From Saprospiraceae bacterium (GTDB lineage: Bacteria > Bacteroidota > Bacteroidia > Chitinophagales > Saprospiraceae): DNA of 34,637 nucleotides. Position 1 is the stretch's first letter; every line of letters begins with the position of its first letter. Made by a program: the position numbers and the translations under genes. The stretch is taken from positions 1 to 34,637 of the forward strand of contig JAJCYI010000206.1 of the NCBI GenBank assembly GCA_029263015.1, read 5' to 3'. Below the pieces are notes generated by a model. That model saw only the letters and a program-made list of their open reading frames with translations, was not told where the DNA came from and searched no databases. Below are positions 8,128-16,417 of the stretch, piece by piece.

Positions 8128-8955
8128 CTATTTCACAGTTTCAACATACAGCATTGGCACTGTCATTTTTAATTCACCGTTCCATTTGGCCTGCTCATTC
8201 AGTTTTTTTTCCAAATGTGCGAATACTTGTTTTTCATCTTTTTCTGGTAAAATGGAACGCCATCCCGGTAAAAATCCAATGATAATTAAAAGGTGGTTCA
8301 ACAAAGCGCTGCCATCCACAAAGCGCATGTGGAAACGGTCTTTCACCATTTTCAAAATAGAAAATCCAGCGTTTTCTATCAACTCTCTCACCGATTCGTC
8401 TGTGCCCCGGTGTTGTTCTTGTAGATGCAGTTTCGGCAGCAGTTCCGTCATCCCAAGTTCTTTCAAAGTGGATTCAAATGAACTATAAAATTCCCTGAAA
8501 TGGCCTTTCAAATTGGTAGTCAGACAAAGTTTGCCCATACGTTTTAATACCCTGTGGCATTCATGTAAAGTAGCCTCTGGGTTGTCAAAATTATTGACTC
8601 CAAGATTTGAAACGATCAGGTTGAACTGATCATTTCCAAATGGCATCTTAGCTCCGTCACCAAATATCAAGTCAACATTTTGCAGGCCCATTTGATCGGC
8701 TTTCCATTGCGCCCTTGCCAAGCCTGATGTCCAGCTATCCAACCCAGTCAACTTTGAACTATTGCCCAATCGGTGAGCCAGTTCGAGAATCGGAAAACCT
8801 GCCCCACAGCCTACATCGAGTACTTCCATGCCCTCGTGCATCGGTACATTGTCGAGCAGCAATTTGCCGAAAGGCGAAGACCACAAAGAAAGTTGGTCAA
8901 ACATGGAAGGGGTCTCCTCGTTTTCCAGGGGGTATTTTCGGTTTAGGTAATCCAT
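8128..8955 (-). CDS. Class I SAM-dependent methyltransferase
   Basis: With the start at 8955 (MDYLNRKYPLENEE) the protein has 275 residues. The Rossmann-fold methyltransferase core shows motif I VLDVGCGAGFPILELA (about 44-59), an acidic end of the second strand in LTGLDSW, DLIFGDGAKMPFGNDQFNLIVSNLGVNN, and HECHRVLKRMGKLCLTTN, typical of the Methyltransf_11/UbiE-like group. The substrate cannot be read from the sequence. A longer frame could start at 9009 but would add a hydrophobic leader (LRNHKIVLIVTYC) not expected in this soluble family; 8955 is preferred. It appears to be a single-gene unit. Confidence 0.88.
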   Translation of the reverse strand: MDYLNRKYPLENEETPSMFDQLSLWSSPFGKLLLDNVPMHEGMEVLDVGCGAGFPILELAHRLGNSSKLTGLDSWTSGLARAQWKADQMGLQNVDLIFGDGAKMPFGNDQFNLIVSNLGVNNFDNPEATLHECHRVLKRMGKLCLTTNLKGHFREFYSSFESTLKELGMTELLPKLHLQEQHRGTDESVRELIENAGFSILKMVKDRFHMRFVDGSALLNHLLIIIGFLPGWRSILPEKDEKQVFAHLEKKLNEQAKWNGELKMTVPMLYVETVK

Positions 8956-9071
8956 GTATTGACAATATGTAACGATGAGCACTATTTTGTGATTTCGTAG
9001 AAATGACAAAATAACCTTAAAGAGACTTGGTACATTGGAGTAGCAAATTAGGATTCGGTCTATTTCAATTT

Positions 9072-9226
9072 AGAGCATGTCTAGTTTTTCTTTTTCCTGA
9101 CAACCAACGCTTTAGGCGTTGACTTCGAATTAACTCGGTCATTTACCCCGATAAATTTTCTCATTAATTCTATGCCATCATCCTAAATCATTGATTCTCA
9201 GTTCAAATAAAAACTAGACATGCTCT
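9072..9226. repeat. Nested palindromic element 2 (155 bp)
   Basis: Perfect 18-bp inverted arms at 9072-9089 (AGAGCATGTCTAGTTTTT) and 9209-9226, flanked on both sides by loosely similar TTCA-T-rich sequence. Inside lies a CAACGC/GCGTTG hairpin with a 5-base loop (9105-9121). The layout is the same as in elements 1, 3 and 4 although the sequence differs. Confidence 0.75.
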
Positions 9227-9247
9227 TAAATGAACAAACAAAGATGG

Positions 9248-9276
9248 TTGTTTTCAAAAAACTATTTCTACTTTTC
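9248..9276 (+). promoter_or_regulatory. Possible promoter of the cyclase-family gene
   Basis: TTG (9248-9250), an 18-bp spacer, then TACTTTTC (9269-9276), one base off the Bacteroidota -7 consensus TAnnTTTG. The predicted transcript would have a leader of about 17 bases before the ATG at 9300. Confidence 0.35.
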
Positions 9277-9299
9277 AGCTTTTCATAAATATATAAAAC

Positions 9300-9932
9300 A
9301 TGCCAAAAATTATAGACATTTCCGTTCCACTTTCGCCCGGGCTGCCAGTGTGGACAGGTGAGAGTAAAGTCGCGATCACAAAAAAAGCGGACATGGATCA
9401 TGGAGATGATGCCAACGTGTCGCACCTCCAAATTGGCAGCCACACTGGAACGCATATTGATTCACCGTTGCATTTTGTGAAAGATGGAAAAACGACCGAA
9501 GAAATTCCGCTCGCAAAACTGATTGGCGCATGCTTGGTAGTGGATTGTCGAGGCAAAACCGAAATTACTGCAGCTGACCTCGACGATTTGAATATTCCAA
9601 CAGGCACAGAAAAGTTGCTTTTCAAAACGGACAATTCAAATTTATGGGATCAACCAGAACATGAATTTTATTTGGACTATTGTGCACTGACTGCTGATGC
9701 AGCACAGTGGGTGGTGGATCACGATATCCACCTCGTGGCCATCGACTATCTTTCTATCCAAAAGTATGAGGATTCCATTGACACGCATGTCATTTTGCTT
9801 ACCAACGAAGTGGTAATAGTCGAAAATGTAGACTTGCGATTTGTCGAACCAGGTGAATATCGTTTGGTTTGTTTGCCTCTTAGAATAAAAGGTGTGGAGG
9901 GGACACTGGCAAGGGCGATATTGGAGAAGTAA
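9300..9932 (+). CDS. Cyclase family protein (kynurenine formamidase-like metal hydrolase)
   Basis: A 210-residue protein of the Cyclase/KynB superfamily. The metal-binding signature HTGTHIDSPLHF (48-59) is intact, preceded by the usual IDISVPLSPGLPVWTG N-terminus, and followed by LLFKTDNSNLWD and IDYLSIQKYEDSIDTHVILLTNEVVIVENVDL, where further conserved Asp, His and Glu residues lie. Members hydrolyse N-formylkynurenine, cyclic amides or isatin; no other tryptophan-catabolic gene is nearby, so the substrate is open. It is soluble, without a signal peptide. The PEMT-like gene follows on the same strand after 85 bp and a perfect palindrome. Confidence 0.9.
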   Translation: MPKIIDISVPLSPGLPVWTGESKVAITKKADMDHGDDANVSHLQIGSHTGTHIDSPLHFVKDGKTTEEIPLAKLIGACLVVDCRGKTEITAADLDDLNIPTGTEKLLFKTDNSNLWDQPEHEFYLDYCALTADAAQWVVDHDIHLVAIDYLSIQKYEDSIDTHVILLTNEVVIVENVDLRFVEPGEYRLVCLPLRIKGVEGTLARAILEK

Positions 9933-9970
9933 GAATCTACTTTAGACGAAGTGATAATTCTGTTATATCC

Positions 9971-10003
9971 AAAGTTGACACCTTTTAAAAAGGTGTCAAC
10001 TTT
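9971..10003. repeat. Perfect 33-bp palindrome between the cyclase-family and PEMT-like genes
   Basis: AAAGTTGACACCTTTT (9971-9986) pairs perfectly with 9988-10003 around a single A. It ends 14 bp before the start codon of the PEMT-like gene and 38 bp after the cyclase-family stop. There is no U run beyond TTT, so it is a poor terminator. The core TGACACC/GGTGTCA is shared with the hairpin at 8016-8040, and AGTTGAC with the inner stem of element 1. Confidence 0.7.
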
Positions 10004-10017
10004 GATGACAAAGCACA

Positions 10018-10698
10018 ATGAAGATATTTCAAAGACAATTATGGCATGTATTGATTTTATTCCTTTTAATAATGGGAATCATACCCCTTGTTCAATTTGA
10101 TAATAAATTGCTGTCGGGGAGCCTTTGGGGTATTCCGACTAAAATTTGGTTAATCCTTGCACTTGCATCTCCAGTTGTACATCAGGTATATGTTTTGATA
10201 TGCTGGCGACTTGAACTTTATTACAATTTATTAACCAGGAAAATAGGCGAGGAAGCATTTAGGATATACAAAGTGGGATTTTTTATTCTTTTCATGGGGC
10301 GAATGGTTTTTATATTACTTTTATCTGAATCAAATAAAAACACTTTCCATCTGGGGCCTTTTTTAAAATATACAATTTCTGGAATAATATCAATAGTGGT
10401 ATTATATGCGTTTTATTCTGTGAAAAAATATTTTGGAATAAGCCGGGCAGCAGGTTTAGATCATTTTGATTTGAGCATTGCAAAAACGCCCATTGTGAAA
10501 AAAGGGATTTTCAAATACACCAATAATGGAATGTACGCATTCGCTTTTTTGATTGTTTATTTGCCTGGTTTTTTATATCAATCAAGAGCATCATTGTTAG
10601 TCGCAGTTTTCAGTCATATCTATATCTGGGTACATTATTATTGTACTGAACTACCAGATTTAAAAACCATCTATAAAAATAATAAAAGAAAAAATTGA
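10018..10698 (+). CDS. PEMT/ICMT-like integral membrane methyltransferase (probable)
   Basis: A 226-residue, strongly hydrophobic protein with about five to six membrane segments (roughly 8-26, 38-60, 86-102, 112-134, 172-210). The C-terminal part, GIFKYTNNGMYAFAFL followed by a TM pair and YYCTELPDLKTIY, matches the pattern of phospholipid and isoprenylcysteine methyltransferases: G-x-(F/Y)-(K/R)-Y-x-(R/N)-N-P-x-Y, then an E-x-D/P segment near the end. Here the usual Pro after Asn is Gly (NNGMY). The assignment rests on this pattern only; substrate and activity are unknown. It is convergent with the nucleotidyltransferase gene. Confidence 0.65.
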   Translation: MKIFQRQLWHVLILFLLIMGIIPLVQFDNKLLSGSLWGIPTKIWLILALASPVVHQVYVLICWRLELYYNLLTRKIGEEAFRIYKVGFFILFMGRMVFILLLSESNKNTFHLGPFLKYTISGIISIVVLYAFYSVKKYFGISRAAGLDHFDLSIAKTPIVKKGIFKYTNNGMYAFAFLIVYLPGFLYQSRASLLVAVFSHIYIWVHYYCTELPDLKTIYKNNKRKN

Positions 10699-10738
10699 AA
10701 TATTGAAGATGGGAATGACTGCCTTGATAATCAATGAT

Positions 10739-11377
10739 TTAGTTATTCGTTTCTGAATAATATTTTTTCAAATCCATTATATTATCAATGTCAAATTCCC
10801 CTCTATAAAAATTAACGGTAACTACATCCTGAATATGTTTTTGAATTATATTTTTTGCACCCTGCTGGCTACTCAGGTTCAATAATTCAGGGAAAATATT
10901 TTTTGAAAACAATGCCGGTACGCCAATGGTTTTTCCATATTTACTTGCTATTATTTTTTTTTCTGATTCTTGCAATTTAATTATTATTTCATTAAGGAGT
11001 TTTTCATCCAGGTAAGGCTGGTCGCAAACCAATAATATAACCGCGTCAATATCTGCATAATTTTTTATTAAATATGACATGCCACAAGCGATGGTGCTGC
11101 CCATGCCTAATTCCCAATTTTTATTTTCTAAAATATGGACATTTTTATTTTTAATGTTATTTTTTATTTCATTAAAATATGCTCCCAAAACAACTGCTAT
11201 AGGTTGGCAATTGGAATTAACTGCCACATTAATCATTTTTTCCAGAAGCGTTGTGTCTTTAAATTTAATTAATTGTTTAGGATGACCAAGGCGAGAAGAC
11301 GAACCCGCTGCAAGTAGGAGTATTGCAATGTTATTTTTTATTGGATATTTTGCCACAGATGAAAATGATAAATCCAT
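10739..11377 (-). CDS. MobA/MocA-like nucleotidyltransferase
   Basis: From the ATG at 11377 it encodes 212 residues. Motif LAAGSSSRLGHPKQL (22-36) is the nucleotide-binding signature LAAGxSxRxGxxKQ of MobA/MocA/GlmU-like NTP transferases; AVILLVCDQPYLDE carries the metal-binding Asp, and GKTIGVPALFSKNIFPELLNLSSQQGAKNII is typical of molybdopterin cytidylyltransferase-like proteins. Such enzymes transfer CMP or GMP to molybdopterin, but no molybdoenzyme gene is present here. A TTG start at 11431 would extend the frame through an inverted repeat, so 11377 is preferred. It lies downstream of the adenylate cyclase gene, possibly cotranscribed. The gene looks more AT-rich than its neighbours. Confidence 0.82.
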   Translation of the reverse strand: MDLSFSSVAKYPIKNNIAILLLAAGSSSRLGHPKQLIKFKDTTLLEKMINVAVNSNCQPIAVVLGAYFNEIKNNIKNKNVHILENKNWELGMGSTIACGMSYLIKNYADIDAVILLVCDQPYLDEKLLNEIIIKLQESEKKIIASKYGKTIGVPALFSKNIFPELLNLSSQQGAKNIIQKHIQDVVTVNFYRGEFDIDNIMDLKKYYSETNN

Positions 11378-11378
11378 A

Positions 11379-11434
11379 GACTTGTTCGTAAATAAGATTT
11401 TTTCATATTCAAAATCCTTATTTGCGAACAAGTC
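11379..11434. repeat. 18-bp inverted repeat at the 5' end of the nucleotidyltransferase gene
   Basis: GACTTGTTCGTAAATAAG (11379-11396) and CTTATTTGCGAACAAGTC (11417-11434) pair with one mismatch around a 20-base loop. On the minus strand the hairpin begins 6 bp after the adenylate cyclase stop codon and ends one base before the preferred ATG at 11377. No T run follows, so it is not a normal terminator; it would hide any ribosome-binding site of the downstream gene. Confidence 0.7.
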
Positions 11435-11440
11435 TCATGT

Positions 11441-13687
11441 CTACGCATCAACGATATACATTCCCATTTTACCTTTGTTCTTCACATCTACTTCGCCCCT
11501 GAAATGACAATGGAATTTGTCTCCAATCAGTTTATGTGTAGCTTCTGAAATATTGATCTGTCCAGGTTCTGAATTGCTTTCCATCCGGCTGGCCACGTTA
11601 ACCGTATCCCCCCAGATATCATAAGCGAATTTTTTGCTGCCGACCACCCCAGCTACCAATTCGCCTGTGTGGATGCCGATTCTGATTGGCCAGATAGGTT
11701 TACCGATATTGGCGAGCATGGTGTTCCGTTCACCAATAAAAGCCAATATTTCCTTGGCTGCAGATATGGCATCAGAAGGATGGGTATTGTTTTTTTCGGG
11801 AAGGCCGCCTGCGCACATATATGCGTCACCCATGGTTTTTATTTTTTCGAGGTGGTATTTGTCAGCAATTTCATCAAATTTCATAAAACAATCATTGAGT
11901 TCACTGACGACTTTGGCGGGTGGTAGGGAAGATGCAATTTTCGTAAACCCCACAAAATCAGTGAATAAGACAGTGACGGCGTCATAATGTTTAGGAGTCG
12001 CCTGTCCTTTTAGTTTCAGTTCATTTGCCACGGTGGCAGGAAGGATGTTGAGCAAAAGCCCTTCTGCTCTGTTGCGTTCCGACTCGATTTCCCCTTTCTG
12101 CGATTCGATCTGATGATTTTGATTCGAGAGTTTGTGGTTGAGCTTCCTACTGTAAAGCAAGCCGCCCGTTACGATCAAAAGGATGACAGTCCCCAAAACT
12201 GCCAGCCAGGATATCCTTTTCTCAAATTCTTTTTGTTCCTGTTCCTGCAAAGCAATTTCTTGTTGGCTTTCCATCAATTCCATTTGCTGTTCCTGTTCCT
12301 TTTGTTTTCTTACTGCTTCGAGGCTGTCTAGCTGGCGCTCCTGATTCAGGCTTTCGATTTCCTGTTGTCGTGTCAAAGCAAGGTTCCACTGTGTGGCGTA
12401 AAGTAATTCCTGTTTGGTTTTTTCCCCTTCTAGTTGGGCTGCCCGTAGTGTTGCTTCTTTTGCTGTCCGTTCTTTCTCAAGCATGGCAATTTGTTGCTGG
12501 TTCTGTTCTTTGTCACTTCGCTCTTTTTCAGCTTCCAGTTGGAATTCGAGGGCCTCGTTTGCGGATTCCATCTGATCCACAGTTGCTTGTTTTAGTTCTG
12601 ATTCGATCAAGTTTTGGCGGAATTTGTTTTCCGTATCGATAAGGAAAGCATGGATATTTTCTTGCTCTTGTTTGTCGCGTATTTCAATTCTTTCGAGGCT
12701 GTCTTTTAGGGCGAGGTGTTTTTTATAAAAATCAAGCGCTTTATCGTACTCATATAATTGTTGGTAAATTTCTGATGCTGTTCCATAAGCATCTGCCATT
12801 ACTTGTACTTGGTTGGTTTTTTTTGCATTTTTTATTGCCAATTCATTGTGGGTCAGTGCATTGTAAATATCGTCGCTGTTGAGGTAAATGGAGGAAATCA
12901 AGTGCTGGACATAACTTTTACTATCGGTTTCTTTTTCTTCCGCAATGTGCAGGTTTTCGATCGATCTGGCTTGGTCGCCCAAATTGTTCCATGCGATGCC
13001 CAGGTTGGTGAACACGTGCGCTTGCGTCTCTTCCGAATTTCTGAGAGCCATCTCTTCTGCCTGGCCAAAATAATGAATGGCTTCTTTGTAGTTCTCCAAA
13101 TTGGCAGCTGAAAACCCCATGTTGTTCATTGCTGTGATTGCAATATTGTGGTCTCCGGTAAGATTGGCCAATTCCATGATCTTGAGGTAAAACTCCCTTG
13201 CTTTGACGTGGTTGTTAAGATGGATGGATGTCACCGCAAGCAATTCCAAATCGCGGATAGCGGGTTGGTACATACCAAAAATCTGATGTTGTTCGAACAG
13301 TTCAAGACTATACTCGAAAGTTTCTTCTAGTTGGTTGTTTTCGAAAAACGACGTTGCTAAACGGACCTGTATGTCCAACCTCTGTTCATGGTTCCCCAAT
13401 TCATTTGCCAGACCTACCGCCCTTTCAAAATAGGTGATTGCCTTTTCAAAATATACTTCGTCTTCATAAAGGTTGGCTATTTCAAGGCAAGCAGCAAGCA
13501 TTGTTTCTTGGTTGCCAACTTTCTCTCCAGCCCGTAATTTGGCCAGACCATCTTGTAGTTGTTCGGCCAATTTTAGCTTTTTTATCTCCGTTGCGCTCAA
13601 CACTTTGTCGTCACGGGAAGAGTCACCTGCCTGTGATAGTAATAATGAAGGGATAAGAAAAAGGGCTATGTAAATTAAATATTTCAT
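11441..13687 (-). CDS. Membrane-anchored class III adenylate cyclase with TPR sensor region
   Basis: A 748-residue protein. Order: signal peptide (1-20), TPR-type helical repeats (about 60-335, e.g. FEKAITYFERAVGLANELG, YKEAIHYFGQAEEMA), a long Gln/Glu-rich coiled coil (about 335-490), one membrane helix (492-512), a short signalling helix, and a class III cyclase domain (570-748). Catalytic residues are present: metal-binding D577 (FTDFVGFT) and D621 (KTMGDAY), N697 and R701 (TVNVASRM). The purine-specificity positions are K617 and D690 (AYDIWGD), the pair seen in adenylate rather than guanylate cyclases. The TPR part should face the periplasm and the catalytic part the cytoplasm. The signal sensed is unknown. 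The TonB receptor gene lies upstream on the same strand. Confidence 0.93.
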   Translation of the reverse strand: MKYLIYIALFLIPSLLLSQAGDSSRDDKVLSATEIKKLKLAEQLQDGLAKLRAGEKVGNQETMLAACLEIANLYEDEVYFEKAITYFERAVGLANELGNHEQRLDIQVRLATSFFENNQLEETFEYSLELFEQHQIFGMYQPAIRDLELLAVTSIHLNNHVKAREFYLKIMELANLTGDHNIAITAMNNMGFSAANLENYKEAIHYFGQAEEMALRNSEETQAHVFTNLGIAWNNLGDQARSIENLHIAEEKETDSKSYVQHLISSIYLNSDDIYNALTHNELAIKNAKKTNQVQVMADAYGTASEIYQQLYEYDKALDFYKKHLALKDSLERIEIRDKQEQENIHAFLIDTENKFRQNLIESELKQATVDQMESANEALEFQLEAEKERSDKEQNQQQIAMLEKERTAKEATLRAAQLEGEKTKQELLYATQWNLALTRQQEIESLNQERQLDSLEAVRKQKEQEQQMELMESQQEIALQEQEQKEFEKRISWLAVLGTVILLIVTGGLLYSRKLNHKLSNQNHQIESQKGEIESERNRAEGLLLNILPATVANELKLKGQATPKHYDAVTVLFTDFVGFTKIASSLPPAKVVSELNDCFMKFDEIADKYHLEKIKTMGDAYMCAGGLPEKNNTHPSDAISAAKEILAFIGERNTMLANIGKPIWPIRIGIHTGELVAGVVGSKKFAYDIWGDTVNVASRMESNSEPGQINISEATHKLIGDKFHCHFRGEVDVKNKGKMGMYIVDA

Positions 13688-13743
13688 TTTTGATTATATA
13701 TGCTCACCTACTCAACTATTATCTTCTGCTCCCTGCCCCCCAG

Positions 13744-16116
13744 CTATTCGATAAAATAGTTCATGCCAAACCGCATGTAAAACCCCGATTGAGGATTGTA
13801 CAAGAGGTCATTTGCGGTACGGCTTGCTGGCATTCCAAGGTGTTCTTTGTCAAACATGTTTATTATTTTTAAATAGACATCAAAACGATCGGTAAAGCTG
13901 TATCTGGATACGAGATCGACAGTGGTAAATTTTGTTTCTCTTGCTGCAATATTCACATTCTCATCATTTTTATATTTCACTTTCCGAATATCAACGATCA
14001 AAGTCGTTTTGTCCAAAGGAGTAAGGATCAGTTTTAATTGATGGATTTTGCCAGAATATACAGGAAGGAAATAGTTCGTTTCCTTTTCGGTAGCTTCCAA
14101 CTTTGAATTGGTCCAGGAATATTTATATTGACCTTCTAACAAGCTTTTATTTTCCCGGGCTAATAATTGGAAGCCAAAAAGGAATTGACCTCCTTGGTAA
14201 ATAATACTTGAGCCTATTGAATTGTTGTAGCCTAGTACAGCACGGAACAGGGTAGAATCTTGCATAAACCCGCCAATCCTACCATAATTGATGAGGTCTG
14301 TGGTTTTGCTTCTGAACAAGGTAAAATCTGCGTCGATTTTTTTATCACTGACGAACCGAATGCCTCCTTCCCAAGACGTTGTTTCCTCTGCTGTCAGGTT
14401 TGGCAATGGTCTTGTGATTTTGTCAGTTTTTTGAGATGAAATGAGGAAGGTACTGTTTCGATAAAACTCGTTGGGAGCGATGAATGCTTTGCCCCAGGAT
14501 GATCTAATATTGACATTATTACCCAATTTGATCATGCCGGCAATGCGTGGGAGTATTTTTGAACTATAATTATAACTAATGCTATCACTTGGGTTTTGGG
14601 CACTAGTATAAGCTGAATAATTGAACCCGGCAGCGATATTGAACCTTTTGGTAGCATAAAAGAATTGACCAAAAAGGTTGGTTTCAGCATAAAGAAAATA
14701 TTCAGGTTGGATAGGGTAGGTGATCGAATCAAAAGTAATATCATCAAATTCGCTGATAATGATATCGACCTTTTCTTCTGGAGGTCTTGAAAGAAGTGGC
14801 GTGAATGGATATCCGTGTGCAAATTTTTGATTGAACCCGAAAGTGAGCGACGATGCTTTGAGCAATCTATAGTTCTTCACATGTTCGATCCGGAATTCGT
14901 CAGAATTGCCATACATAAACCTGGAACCATTGATGTACCGCTTATACTCTTTTTCAATAATATTTTGATAGATGTCCTCATAATTTTCCCTGTCAATACT
15001 ATAAGCTTCAGCAAGTGCAGCATTGGAGAGAGCGACTGCGAAATTGGGTTGAACAAATAGAATGGACGATCGGTCTTCCAACCTATACCTAAGAAAGGTG
15101 AAGTCCCACTTCCTATTTTTATTCTCTTTTTCCTTATATAAATTCAAATTGAGCCGTTGGATCACTTCACCTGTATAATTCAATGGATTCCGAAAGGAAA
15201 CTGCAGCTGGGTTCAAACCAATTGAGCTGTGATCCCGGCGATCCATTATATCCGCTGACAAAGTAAAACGCCTGAAGTTAATGGTTGCTCCAAATTTTCG
15301 ACTTCTGTGCGGCGTATTGGTAAATAACGGCTCTGTCGCAGTGCCTGAATAATTGGGGAGATTAACATAAGAAGTATCTCCCTTTGTAAGCAGGGGATAG
15401 TTGGTTGGGTTGTAGACAACGGCTTTGTCGTAAAAAATATTCCTGTCCTCAAATAAAGTATTGCTTCCGAAAACAAAGTACTTTATGATATTCTTGTCCC
15501 TGCCCAATTTTCCCCCGAACATCACATTGGCACTGCTGTATTCGCCGCCACCAATGGCCAAGTCGGCCTGCATGAAAACTGGTTTGTCTGATTGACGGGT
15601 AATAATATTGATTACCCCAGCCGAAGCATCAGCCCCATAAAGGGCAGCCCCAGCGCCGTAAATGATTTCGATCCTTTCTGCTTCACGTATAGGGAGTTGT
15701 GCACCAATCGGCATGCTTGCTACAAATGCAGGTTTTATGGGAATGTCGTTGATCAATATTTTGGTATAAGTATTGCCAAGCAGCCCTCTCATCAGGAAAG
15801 TCTCTCCCTCTGTTGCTGAGCCTGGTTGCGAAGAAAAGATGCCCGGTGCCATTTTAAGCGCATCTACCAGGGTCTCGTAACCGTTCAAGCGGATTTCTTC
15901 ACGGGTTATGACATGGGTGGAAAAAGGCAATTCACCTGCCTCGATTGGGAAGCGGCTACCAGATATAATCTTTACTTTTTCGTCTGCCAATACGGGCGTT
16001 ATTATGTTTTCGACACCTAATTTTTTTGGTTTTAAAAGCAGGGTATCCATCTGGGCTACAAGGCTACTGCTGAAAATCAGGCCCATTAAGGTAAGTGTAT
16101 AACTCAATTGGTTCAT
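13744..16116 (-). CDS. TonB-dependent outer membrane receptor
   Basis: A 790-residue protein with a signal peptide (MNQLSYTLTLMGLIFSSSLVAQ). The plug domain lies at about 55-170: STHVITREEIRLNGYETLVDALKMAPGIF, RGLLGNTYTKILINDIP, EAERIEIIYGAGAALYGADASAGVINIITR. A 22-strand-type beta barrel with many aromatic strand ends follows, closing with FYMRFGMNYFIE. There is no N-terminal carboxypeptidase-like domain and no SusD partner gene, so it is of the siderophore/vitamin class rather than SusC. The ligand cannot be predicted. It is followed by the adenylate cyclase gene after 56 bp, possibly the same transcript. The start region adjoins nested element 3. Confidence 0.93.
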   Translation of the reverse strand: MNQLSYTLTLMGLIFSSSLVAQMDTLLLKPKKLGVENIITPVLADEKVKIISGSRFPIEAGELPFSTHVITREEIRLNGYETLVDALKMAPGIFSSQPGSATEGETFLMRGLLGNTYTKILINDIPIKPAFVASMPIGAQLPIREAERIEIIYGAGAALYGADASAGVINIITRQSDKPVFMQADLAIGGGEYSSANVMFGGKLGRDKNIIKYFVFGSNTLFEDRNIFYDKAVVYNPTNYPLLTKGDTSYVNLPNYSGTATEPLFTNTPHRSRKFGATINFRRFTLSADIMDRRDHSSIGLNPAAVSFRNPLNYTGEVIQRLNLNLYKEKENKNRKWDFTFLRYRLEDRSSILFVQPNFAVALSNAALAEAYSIDRENYEDIYQNIIEKEYKRYINGSRFMYGNSDEFRIEHVKNYRLLKASSLTFGFNQKFAHGYPFTPLLSRPPEEKVDIIISEFDDITFDSITYPIQPEYFLYAETNLFGQFFYATKRFNIAAGFNYSAYTSAQNPSDSISYNYSSKILPRIAGMIKLGNNVNIRSSWGKAFIAPNEFYRNSTFLISSQKTDKITRPLPNLTAEETTSWEGGIRFVSDKKIDADFTLFRSKTTDLINYGRIGGFMQDSTLFRAVLGYNNSIGSSIIYQGGQFLFGFQLLARENKSLLEGQYKYSWTNSKLEATEKETNYFLPVYSGKIHQLKLILTPLDKTTLIVDIRKVKYKNDENVNIAARETKFTTVDLVSRYSFTDRFDVYLKIINMFDKEHLGMPASRTANDLLYNPQSGFYMRFGMNYFIE

Positions 16117-16157
16117 TCGATTGATTATTTAATCACAAGATACAATTCCTCTCTTGT

Positions 16158-16341
16158 TAAGTAACAAAGCCTAATTATTTGGGTATTTTGAGAATATTTT
16201 TTTCCGCTACCTGCCTGTCGGCAGGCAGGTTTCCCTCGAAAAAATAAGTCCGGAACTTGGCTATGCACTGATTTTTTTAAGAAAACTATCGAAAAAATCT
16301 TACCCTCAAAATTTACCCAAATGATTAACCTTTGTTACTTA
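16158..16341. repeat. Nested palindromic element 3 (184 bp)
   Basis: The left arm (16158-16192, beginning TAAGTAACAAAG and containing TTTGGGTATTTTGAG) is matched in inverted orientation by 16305-16341 with three mismatches and one 2-base gap. Between them lies the GC-rich hairpin 16209-16230 (ACCTGCCTG, loop TCGG, CAGGCAGGT). The left arm and five further bases recur exactly at 19460-19499. Confidence 0.8.
16209..16230. repeat. GC-rich palindrome CCTGCCTG...CAGGCAGG
   Basis: Two 9-bp arms around a TCGG loop, sharply GC-richer than the flanks. A near copy (CCTGCC...GGCAGG) occurs at 26800-26820 in another gap. The two are probably members of one dispersed palindrome family. Confidence 0.75.
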
Positions 16342-16409
16342 CCCCATACGTTGGAGTGCTCAAATTTACCATGTTTAACATTTATGTAATACAATTCCGG
16401 CCAACCTCC

Positions 16410-16417
16410 TAACTTTG
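16410..16417 (+). promoter_or_regulatory. Promoter -7 element of the exported protein gene
   Basis: TAACTTTG, an exact match to the Bacteroidota TAnnTTTG element. The -33 region is weak. It predicts a leader of about 20 bases before the ATG at 16445, and argues against the in-frame start at 16415, which would lie inside the promoter. Confidence 0.55.

Larger units (their letters stand above)
8956..9299. other. Divergent intergenic region with a structured repeat
   Basis: About 344 bp between the methyltransferase gene and the cyclase-family gene. It holds the nested element at 9072-9226 and a possible promoter at 9248-9276. No gene was seen. Confidence 0.55.

Noticed and set aside
10739-11377. 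Molybdenum cofactor operon
   Set aside because: Only one MobA/MocA-like gene is present, with no molybdoenzyme or moa/moe gene nearby, so a pathway cannot be claimed.
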